Positions 56,742-64,000 of a stretch of 64,000 nucleotides of DNA are shown here, piece after piece; position 1 is the stretch's first letter; every line of letters starts with the position of its first letter. The DNA is from Aurantiochytrium sp. KH105 (Eukaryota; Sar; Bigyra; Thraustochytrida; Thraustochytriidae). The translations under genes and the position numbers were made by a program. Location: positions 62,001 to 126,000 of the forward strand of contig BGKB01000172.1 in the NCBI GenBank assembly GCA_003116975.1, in the 5' to 3' direction. The notes beneath the pieces are model-generated. The model was not told the origin of the DNA. It did not search any database and was given only the letters and a program-made list of their open reading frames with translations.

Positions 56742-57014
56742 GATGTTGAAAACCGACAAGAAGCAAATGGCGATTCGTGCAGCGACTTCAAGAAAGCCTA
56801 AACCACCTTGTAGTAGATAGATTGATAGGTTCCTTTACTAGTTTCTTTTTTTCCCGCGCTATTCTCAAATCAACAAATGAAAAGCTTTTAACGCATGTTC
56901 GAAAGGAATGCTGTTGAGGACTAGCTATTAAGCAGACGGATGAGCACAGCTTCCGCGGGGGCGGATCGATGATGGCAAAGAAGATAGAATGAACAAAGAA
57001 AGGAAACACATGAA
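56742..57014. other. Convergent 3' intergenic region (DAG lipase/PLC)
   Basis: 273 bp of AT-rich sequence holding both 3' UTRs. Confidence 0.6.
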
Positions 57015-59768
57015 TCATATTTCTTCAGGCGAGGACTGGGCGTCCTCCATAGGTAGTATGGTGAACTTGCAAAACAAAAAGGCGAACTTGGACGGCGCGA
57101 GGGAGGGCGTCGAAAGCGGGACAACACGATAACCCTCGCGAACACAGTGCAAGGCAAGGCTTGCTTGATAAAAGACCTGGCCGTCTTGGTCCTTGACGAC
57201 CATCAAGAAATGCGCAAGGTCAGGTCGAGTGACTTTGAATTGCGCGGCCTGGTTCCAGGATGGATTGAAGCAGTTACGCTTGACGGGACGCGTGCGAAAA
57301 TTGATTGTATCCGCCTTGACACCGTGAACGGAGGTCTCCACGCAGACCTCGGTGGGGATTTGCAGCGGATCGCGCGAGGCGTCGCGAAAGTCGAAAGCAG
57401 GCATCAAATAGTGGCCCGAGAGGACATCGACTTTGAGCGTCAAAGGCTCCGAGAACTCGACACTTGCGTCCTCGCTGCGCAGCGCTGGCGGCTTGAGCAC
57501 ATAGCCTGCGCCGCCATTGTCGCGAAACTTGCCATGACTGATCCACACTGCGGGGGAATTCTTTTGCACATTGAGCGCAACACATTGGACGCCAGCGGAC
57601 CACGCTGGCAAGGGATCAAAGTTGGATGAGTCGAAACGTTGGCCTGCCGGGTAGACGCGGATGATGTGGCGACAACAGTACGAGGCCAGCGAAAGAGATC
57701 GTTCGGGGTATTTGGTAAGCGTGGCAAGCTTTCGCTCATCAATGGAAGACGAGGAGCAAAAGCCGGGTTCATGAAAGTCAACGCCAAAGGGCGATATCTT
57801 GTAGCGGAGCTTGACATTCTTGATGTACATGAGGGCCAAGAGAGCCGTGTCGGCGCTGCGCGCCTTGATGGCCTCGGTAATCCGTTCGAGTGTGGATATC
57901 GTTTCCTCGTCGAACTCAAATTCGCCACTGTCGTCATCGTCGTCGTCGTCGTCGAAGCCAGGTTTGACGCTCGCGGGGCTACTCCCAGTTTCGCTTGAGT
58001 GAAGGCTTCCCGCAGTCGAGGTGCTGCGCGCAATTTCTACAGAGAGGGGGCGTAGCTTGCGCACAAGACGAGCGCTGACACGCTTGGCGACGCTGCGACG
58101 GTCGAATCGATCAGTAAGGACAGCAACAACGCTCATGGGGAGCATGAAGTCAGCGTTCGAGTCTGTTTCGCCGTCGTCCATATCGACCATCGAGGTCTCC
58201 GCGGCGAGACGATCTGGAGATGGTCGCCGCGGAGCAATATCGAGCGGCGTCACGAGGCTATCTTCAATAATGGTTGGGAGCGGCGACCCATAAGCGCCAG
58301 ATGGATCCTCCTCGTCGTCATCCTCGTCATCGTCATCGTCACTGCAGGCCTCCTTGGCTTTTGCACTCTTCCCATGAAAGGGAAAGTGAGATGGAGAAGA
58401 TGGTGATGGTGACAATGCATCAGCGGCGCCAGCGCCAGCGCCAGCGCCAGCGCCAGCATCAGCAGCGGCTTTCATGGCATCTTCGTCAAGGTCTACACCG
58501 ACAGAGCTCGAGGCAAAGTTTTCCGCCGAGGGGGCTGTCATGATGGACTTTGCTGCGGCTTGGATGCTTGCCCGGGCCATAGCCAGCATGGACGAGGGAA
58601 GCGTGTCCATTTGACCCGTTCCTGAACGAAGGATGCCGGCGCTGCGGCGACGATGCATGTCGAGAAAGGCGCTCGCACGGCGGCCTGCGCGGTCGTCGCG
58701 TCGTCTCAGCTTTTTAATGGGCTTGTCGCGAATGATGATGCGACCTATGAGCTCCTCGGGTGACTTCCAGGCATGCTCGCCCTCCATGAGCTGGTGCAGA
58801 GGCGTGGTGGCAAAGTCACGATCGTAGCCGTACAGCATCGAGCCGAGCTGCTCGTGGAGAATGACAGCCTGACGACGCTGCTGCTCGAGGCCACAATGGT
58901 TTTCGATGGTGAGAATGAGCGGGTACTTTGTCTTGAAGAATGCGACCTCGCGCACGACGGCAATGCAAGCTTCGAATGTGGTCGGTACAACGAGCGTATG
59001 GCCATGGGTAACGATGGGTTCCCCGTCCTCGCCTTCCCAGGCATCGAGCTCAATCATGCGCACGCCAAGCAAAAGGGCGCGCTTGATGGCCTCGCTACTA
59101 CTGCGCGAGGTGAGCTGGTTACCGAGCAGACTGCTATTGTGCGAGGAAGCAATGTAGTATTCAGAGAGGGGTCTGTGCATGTCCTGGTACACCTTTTTCA
59201 ACTTGGTCTTGTCTGCAAAAGAGTTTCGCGAGGCGTCGACGAGAAATTGGGCAAAGGCTTCGACGGACATGCAGCCCTTGGGAGCCTTGGCAACGATGAG
59301 CTGGTCGGCGTTTTGTTCGTAATAGGCAATCATCGATTCGAGCTCGTGCAGGGAGTGGTGTTCGGCGCCGCCAGAGATGTCTGCGAGAAAGTTGCCGAGA
59401 TCTGCAGCGGTGAGCACGCCGGGGAACTTGAGACAGGCGTCCTGGAAGATGCTTGCCGCATGCATGGGCGTTGAGACGTGGTACTCGACAAAGAGATCGC
59501 AGAATTGGCCAAAGTTAATGGTCTCGCCGGCGTACCTTGCAAAGGCGCGCTGCGCGTGTGCGGGTTCCACATAGGGCGATCTCTTGGTGAGCGTTTCGCG
59601 CACGATGCGCGTATCGATTCTGTCGGTGTTGCCTTCCTCTTGTTCTAGCAGGAGTTCCCAGCACTTTTCTGCCGTCTCGGAGAGCTCTTTGATGAGGTCG
59701 ATCGAGCTCACGTGTCGGGCGTGTTCGTAGGTCTCTGCGAACCCTGACGTGGAGCAGCAGGCGCCCAT
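57015..59768 (-). CDS. Phosphoinositide-specific phospholipase C, dual-acylated N-terminus
   Basis: 917 residues. The N-terminus MGACCSTSG fits N-myristoylation (Gly2, Ser6) with palmitoylable Cys4 and Cys5. EF-hand-like helices (about 40-190) precede the X domain, whose catalytic set is intact: SSHNSSLL (His210, Asn211), MIELDAW (Glu240, Asp242), THGHTL (His257) and ILTIENHC (Glu289). A long acidic and Ala/Gly-rich X-Y linker (about 355-625, including a DDDDDD run and an AGAGAGAG run) follows. The Y domain has the SLASYCCRHIIRVYPAG motif, and a C2 domain closes the protein (VDVLSGHYLMP). PI-PLC cleaves PIP2 to IP3 and diacylglycerol and is Ca2+-dependent. No PH domain is seen, so membrane binding likely rests on the lipid anchors. 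The linker probably autoinhibits the enzyme. Confidence 0.93.
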   Translation of the reverse strand: MGACCSTSGFAETYEHARHVSSIDLIKELSETAEKCWELLLEQEEGNTDRIDTRIVRETLTKRSPYVEPAHAQRAFARYAGETINFGQFCDLFVEYHVSTPMHAASIFQDACLKFPGVLTAADLGNFLADISGGAEHHSLHELESMIAYYEQNADQLIVAKAPKGCMSVEAFAQFLVDASRNSFADKTKLKKVYQDMHRPLSEYYIASSHNSSLLGNQLTSRSSSEAIKRALLLGVRMIELDAWEGEDGEPIVTHGHTLVVPTTFEACIAVVREVAFFKTKYPLILTIENHCGLEQQRRQAVILHEQLGSMLYGYDRDFATTPLHQLMEGEHAWKSPEELIGRIIIRDKPIKKLRRRDDRAGRRASAFLDMHRRRSAGILRSGTGQMDTLPSSMLAMARASIQAAAKSIMTAPSAENFASSSVGVDLDEDAMKAAADAGAGAGAGAGAADALSPSPSSPSHFPFHGKSAKAKEACSDDDDDEDDDEEDPSGAYGSPLPTIIEDSLVTPLDIAPRRPSPDRLAAETSMVDMDDGETDSNADFMLPMSVVAVLTDRFDRRSVAKRVSARLVRKLRPLSVEIARSTSTAGSLHSSETGSSPASVKPGFDDDDDDDDSGEFEFDEETISTLERITEAIKARSADTALLALMYIKNVKLRYKISPFGVDFHEPGFCSSSSIDERKLATLTKYPERSLSLASYCCRHIIRVYPAGQRFDSSNFDPLPAWSAGVQCVALNVQKNSPAVWISHGKFRDNGGAGYVLKPPALRSEDASVEFSEPLTLKVDVLSGHYLMPAFDFRDASRDPLQIPTEVCVETSVHGVKADTINFRTRPVKRNCFNPSWNQAAQFKVTRPDLAHFLMVVKDQDGQVFYQASLALHCVREGYRVVPLSTPSLAPSKFAFLFCKFTILPMEDAQSSPEEI

Positions 59769-60257
59769 CTTGGCGTCTTTTTTTCTATGATGATGATGAT
59801 GTCACACGATGTATTATGCCGGAGTAATCAGAAAGCGAAAGCGCCGAGCGAGAGCTAGGGGTTCCCCAACAAGCGCAAAAGGGTACCTTACCTCCCGTCG
59901 CCCCGCCTCGCGCGAGCCCCCTCCCTCCGCTGGCGCGTGCACGCGTGCACAGACGCACAGACCGACGGACCAGCAGCCCGGCTCCGCGAGGGCCCCGCGG
60001 GCTGGGCTCGCTCCTCGCGAGCGACGTCCGTCTCGCTCCCGCCGGGGGCGGGCGGGCGGGCTCCCGGCGCGTGCTCCGCGAGGGCCCCGATGTACCTCTT
60101 CCGCGCCTGCCTCTTCTGCCCTCCTCCCTCTCGCCGGCCCGTGTTCGGCCGGGCGCAGGCCGCGGGCGCCTCGCCGCCGCGGGCCTCGGCTCTGCGCGAG
60201 AGGCCGGCGGGCGGGCGGCCGCTGGGGCGCTGCAGGTCGTCCGCCTCGGCGGGCAGC

Positions 60258-60288
60258 AGGGGAGGGAGGGAGGGAGGGAGGGAGGGAT
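60258..60288. repeat. (GGGA)n microsatellite
   Basis: About seven units of GGGA, about 500 bp upstream of PLC; G-rich enough to form a quadruplex. Confidence 0.9.
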
Positions 60289-60463
60289 GCTTGGGACGAA
60301 GGAACGAACGAAAGCACGCAGGGATGATGGATGAAAGCACGCGGAACGAGGGAGGGCGCCGAGGCCGGGAGGCACGCACGCGACGGAGGCAGCGAGGCGC
60401 GGGCGCGCGCGCGCAACGAAGGGCTCGAGAAGCTCGAGGCGCGAAGTCACGAAGGAAGGCACG

Positions 60464-60505
60464 GCAAGCAAGCAAGCAAGCAAGCGAGCGAGCGAGCGAG
60501 CGCGC
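60464..60505. repeat. (AAGC)n-(GAGC)n compound microsatellite
   Basis: Five AAGC units followed by four or five GAGC units. Confidence 0.9.
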
Positions 60506-61121
60506 GCTCTCCACTTTTTCAAACCGCGCTGGCTCGCCGGATTCCCGCCCCCTTCCTTCGACGCCCCTCTGCGGGTCGAAGCGCGCGGGCGCGCGTCGGG
60601 TCCGGCCGGGCCGCGGCCGGTGCGGTCCCCGCGCGCGGACCGCCGCACCGCCTGCGCTCCTGCTGTCTCCCGCGCCTGCGCCGCGCGGGCGCCGCGCGGG
60701 CGCCTGGGCTCTCTGGCGCGCGCGCCTGCGTTTTGTCTCTGCCTGTCGGCCTTCCTTCCTGCTTGTTTCCACTCCCCGGCCCGCGACGGTGCACTTGCGC
60801 GCGTCGATTGGATAACTTGTGGTGCGCTATAGTGCACTTGTACACCGCGCCATTCTCCACTTGCTGCGTGGGCCGGAAACCCCGGAAAGAGAAAAAAGAG
60901 TGTTCGTTGATTTCGAAAAAAGGGTCAAGGCCGAAAGAAGCGTGCCTCCATCTCGTTCGATATGATCTTGAAACGGGTCACGCAAGTCCGCGGCTACATG
61001 ATTTTCATCCAGCGGGTGACGCAGCGGCATCCCTTGGAACTGGATTTTGGAATATATTCGTTGTCAAGGTGTAGAGAGACTTTGTCACGCCTTGGTAGCC
61101 TTGGTCGCCTGCCGGCCGGCC

Positions 61122-61669
61122 ACTTTTCTCGATTTGCTTCGTCCCGAGCCGCGCAAATTTGGTACGTCCTCGAGTGAGAGACGCGTGCTTGCAGACGTAG
61201 CCAACACTTTGTTTCCTAGTGGGAGTAGGGCTACAAGGATTTGGGGGTACACGTGGCTCCGTGTTTTAGCTCGAAAATGCTTGCTTTAGCTCGAAATGCT
61301 TGCTTCAGCTTTTCATGAATGAACGATAACGTAAGAGAATCTCGACGCGGAAAAAAGACCAAGGACAATGGACGTACGTAGCTTTGATCGTCCTCGGCCG
61401 ATAATGGAAGGCTACTTTTCTCGATTTGCTTCGTTGCAAGCCACGAAAATTTGGTACGTCCTCGAGAGAGAGACGCGTTCTTGCAGACGTAGCCAGCACA
61501 TTGTTTCCTGGTGGGGAAAGGGCTACGAGGATTTTTGGGAAACGCATGGCTCCGTGATTTAGCTCGAAAATTCTTGCTTCAGCTTTTACATGAATGGAAA
61601 ATAACGTGAGAGAAACTCGACACGGAAAAAGACCTAGGATAGTGGACATGGAAAGCTTTGATCGTCCTT
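61122..61669. repeat. Two degenerate direct repeats, ~270-290 bp each
   Basis: Shared in order: CTTTTCTCGATTTGCTTCGT, AAATTTGGTACGTCCTCGAG, GAGAGACGCGT, TTGCAGACGTAGCCA, TTGTTTCCT, TTAGCTCGAAAAT, CTTGCTTCAGCTTTT, CATGAATG, ATAACGT, and AGCTTTGATCGTCCT. Copy 1 is 61122-61395 and copy 2 is 61414-61669. Identity looks about 75-80% by eye, with small indels. Confidence 0.88.
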
Positions 61670-62011
61670 CCCCGTCATGTCTGATGATGTTGGTTCGACT
61701 CGTGAAACAACGGATACCAAAATGGAACTTAAAAAAGAAAAGAGATAGTATGCTCTGTGAAAAACTGATGCCATCCAGTCTCAATGTCCCACCGGAGCGC
61801 CAATCGTAACTTTGAATTGGAGGTGTATACTTTTTGCAGCCGTCCAAGGAAGAATTGTCCTGGAGCTCAGCCTTTACCTGGGCCAGCGGGAGACTTCGTG
61901 CTTTCGTGACGCGCAACATTGGTCATGCCCGCTCTTCTCACAGGAAGGTAAACAAGCGCCTCATGATGGATGGTGTGCGGCAGGACAACGGGCATCAGTC
62001 AAATAGACTGC

Positions 62012-62118
62012 GCGCTGCGAAACATTGATCTTTTCACGATCGATGGATCAATGGATTGATCAATGTTCGCGGGCGCTGGGAAAGGTTGATCTTTAGTCGG
62101 TCGATGAATCGAAGTGAT
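62012..62118. repeat. Degenerate direct repeat with inverted-repeat arms
   Basis: GCGCTGCGAAACATTGATCTTTT (62012 on) and GCGCTGGGAAAGGTTGATCTTTA (62075 on) are related copies with a 62-bp period. AACATTGATC (62021-62030) and GATCAATGTT (62058-62067) form a perfect 10-bp inverted repeat with a 27-nt loop. Confidence 0.75.
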
Positions 62119-63197
62119 GGTCGCCAATCATGAACAAGGTGCGGTCCCCACGTGGAAAGGAAGCCAGTACATTTCAAGCCTACAAGATCTCTCAGCGCCT
62201 TGACGCGAGCGAAACACGAGCTGGAGGGGCATCGATACGATCGAGTTTGGTCGAGAAATAATTGCACCTCTCATCAAATGGAAAAAATCGCCAACCCTTT
62301 CAACACTTTCAACGCGATGGCTGACATTGATCAACAGTAAGTCGTATCTTCGACGCGGGCGCGAAGATCTCGCAACACGACTTCATCTGCCGAGACATGA
62401 AGCGGAGTTACTTGCCCGTTGCAAGAAGTCGATCGATCACCTGAAGTATGTATGCGGTCGAAAGCCGTCCGAGAAGGAGCGCACTTTGTCGACCTCGACC
62501 ATATAGTATGGACAGCAAGCCCAGCCACACCAAGCCGAGAAGTGCTCGAGCCGTATCTCGCATTCCGGGCCCTCTCAATCTGCATGCACCAACCTCACTG
62601 CCGCGTGCATGTAGAATGCACGCCCGCGCGGTCCCCGCCCAGCGGGCGCCCAAGTGACCCTCCTTCCTGGGCCCGGTGCCGCCACACGGCACGGCGCTCT
62701 CGCGTGGGCATGGCGCGACCCGCGAATTCATCTGGCTGGCGCGGGCTCGGAGACGGCGCGCTCCTCCGTCCCAGCAGGCAGCCAGGCTCCGCTGCACCGG
62801 CATCGATCGATGGCTCTACATTCATCGGCCTACCTGTGGTTGGTCGGTTGCCGTTGGTGACAACATTCGTGCATTCGCTCGCACTGGCCGCATCCGCCTC
62901 CGCAGTCCCACTCGGGAGGGCACATCGACAATATTGCGCGCGCGATCCAGAATGCGCGCGCTCGCACTTCGCGGATGGCCTCGTGCTTGCTCGCTGCTGC
63001 TGGCTGGCTGCCTGGTGCCTGTCTGCACCAGCAGCTGCGTGCAGTGCGGTGCGGTGCAGTGCGTGCGGCCGTTTGCCGGGCGGATGGGATGGACGCTCTC
63101 CCGCACGGGCGGGTGTCTGGTGGGCAGTGGCAGTGGCCGTGGAGGCTGGCTTCTCGAAGGCGAAGAAGTTGTTTAGGTCGATTCACTCTGTGAGCTG

Positions 63198-63224
63198 AGG
63201 CTGGCTGGCTGGCTGGCTGGCTGG
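63198..63224. repeat. (TGGC)n microsatellite
   Basis: About six TGGC units in the gene-less right end. Confidence 0.9.
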
Positions 63225-63467
63225 CCTGATTGATTGTCCGCTTTGTTTTGCTTGTTTTGTTTTTTGTCTGTCTGTCTGTTGGATTGTTGTTGGAGTGGCG
63301 CGTGCATTCATTCTCGTCTTTGCTTTGCACGTGACAGTGAGGAGAATGGATCGCCCCATCCGTGTCTTTTCGATGGCGCCCGCCTTGATCACGATCTCAT
63401 GCGCAGCAGCAGCAGCTCGCACTCACTCGTGCGTGCGTGCAGTGCAGCCAGCGGCGCCATGGCTGCC

Positions 63468-63498
63468 TGCAGCAGCAGCAGCAGCAGCAGCAGCAGCC
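63468..63498. repeat. (CAG)n microsatellite
   Basis: About ten CAG/GCA units; not in a supported gene. Confidence 0.9.
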
Positions 63499-64000
63499 AG
63501 CACTGCCGCGCGAGAGTGGGAGTGCCGTGCAAGCTCTGCTCTCGGCTGCGGCTTGCCAGCGAGCTGCGGCAGGCCCAAGCTTCGCCTAAAACGTCCCGGG
63601 TCTCTCCTCCGCTTCCGTGCCGCGCACCCGCCTCCTCCGGCCTCGCACGCAGCGCGACCCAGCGCGCCGCGCACCGTCCGCGCGTCCCGGGACCCCGCGC
63701 TCGCCCTCGCCGTCGCCGCGGCGTGCTCGCCTCCTCGCCTATCTCCTCCCGTCGCACCCCTGCTCCCATCTCACCACTTTCCGGCCCGCCGCGCCCGCGT
63801 ACGCGGCGTACGCCACGCGCCGCAAGGCGCGCCGCCAGGCGAGCGAGGGCGGGCGTGCGGGCGCGAGGCGGCGCCGCGGACGCCGGCTGAGCGAGCGCGA
63901 GCGTCGCCAAAGCCGCCTCTGCTGCACGCGCCCCATCTTGCTCCTGTCCACTGCGCTGCGCTGCTGCATCTGTATCTTTCCCTCCTTTCGCCTCGAGATC

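Larger units (their letters stand above)
59769..64000. other. 4.2-kb region with no recognisable gene
   Basis: The PLC promoter should lie at its left end. 59880-60830 is very GC-rich with GGGA (60258-60288) and AAGC/GAGC (60464-60505) runs. 60880-62450 is clearly AT-richer and holds two sets of degenerate tandem repeats (61122-61669 and 62012-62118) and a 10-bp inverted repeat. 62600-64000 is GC-rich again with TGGC (63198-63224) and CAG (63468-63498) runs. Frames up to about 350 codons exist on both strands but are low complexity. No tRNA or rRNA seen. Confidence 0.55.

Noticed and set aside
59785-60837. 350-codon minus-strand and overlapping plus-strand frames upstream of PLC
   Set aside because: Low-complexity Arg/Ala/Pro/Ser on both strands, includes GGGA and AAGC runs. 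No domain.
61305-61919. 204-codon minus-strand frame over the 61-kb repeats
   Set aside because: It spans the degenerate repeat copies, shows no domain, and reads unlike the GC-biased genes around it.

Overview
This is nuclear DNA of a unicellular eukaryote. The sequence shows GC-rich, mostly single-exon genes on both strands, many coding for eukaryote-only machinery: COG4, exosome RRP42, PI-PLC, an SLC25 carrier, NIPA, an ALG6/8-like enzyme and a GT23-like fucosyltransferase. A cytochrome b5 front-end desaturase, an ankyrin-HDAC and an outer-dynein-arm docking-type coiled coil point to a flagellate-bearing, PUFA-making protist. My inference is a stramenopile, most likely a labyrinthulomycete (thraustochytrid). 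That rests on gene content and compactness, not on a search. Only one spliceosomal intron is clear (metallothionein, 19082-19405).

Layout: 3-509 EDR2-type C-terminus (+, cut by the window edge); HDAC (-); four-helix membrane protein (+); COG4 (-); CobW/ZNG1-type GTPase (+); SDR (-); USP8-dimer-like/OTU protease (+); archaemetzincin-like protein (+); GT23-like glycosyltransferase (-); membrane-anchored metallothionein (+) and an orphan metallothionein-like first exon (+) in a repeat-rich 3 kb; WD40-FN3 protein (-); desaturase fusion (-); NIPA transporter (+); RRP42 (-); mitochondrial carrier (+); NACHT/dynein-docking giant (+); acid-lipase-like protein (-); tail-anchored coiled-coil protein (+); ALG6/8-like protein (-); DAG-lipase-like protein (+); PI-PLC (-); then about 4.2 kb with no recognisable gene. 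Genes alternate strand almost perfectly. Convergent gaps are short and AT-richer. Divergent gaps are long, GC-rich and full of microsatellites.

Functional themes: lipid metabolism and signalling (PLC next to a DAG lipase, front-end desaturase, acid lipase, EDR2/START-type protein), secretory-pathway glycosylation and trafficking (COG4, GT23, ALG6/8), metal handling (CobW with a His-rich loop, metallothioneins, NIPA), and ubiquitin, chromatin and RNA turnover (OTU, HDAC, RRP42). The best leads for new biology are the desaturase with a duplicated membrane module at its N-terminus, the NACHT-to-dynein-docking fusion, the USP8-dimer/OTU combination, the membrane-anchored metallothionein, and three enzymes whose catalytic residues look replaced (archaemetzincin, ALG6/8, SDR). 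No tRNA, rRNA, CRISPR or recognisable transposon was found. One N at 8809 sits between two 44-bp identical copies and looks like an assembly join.
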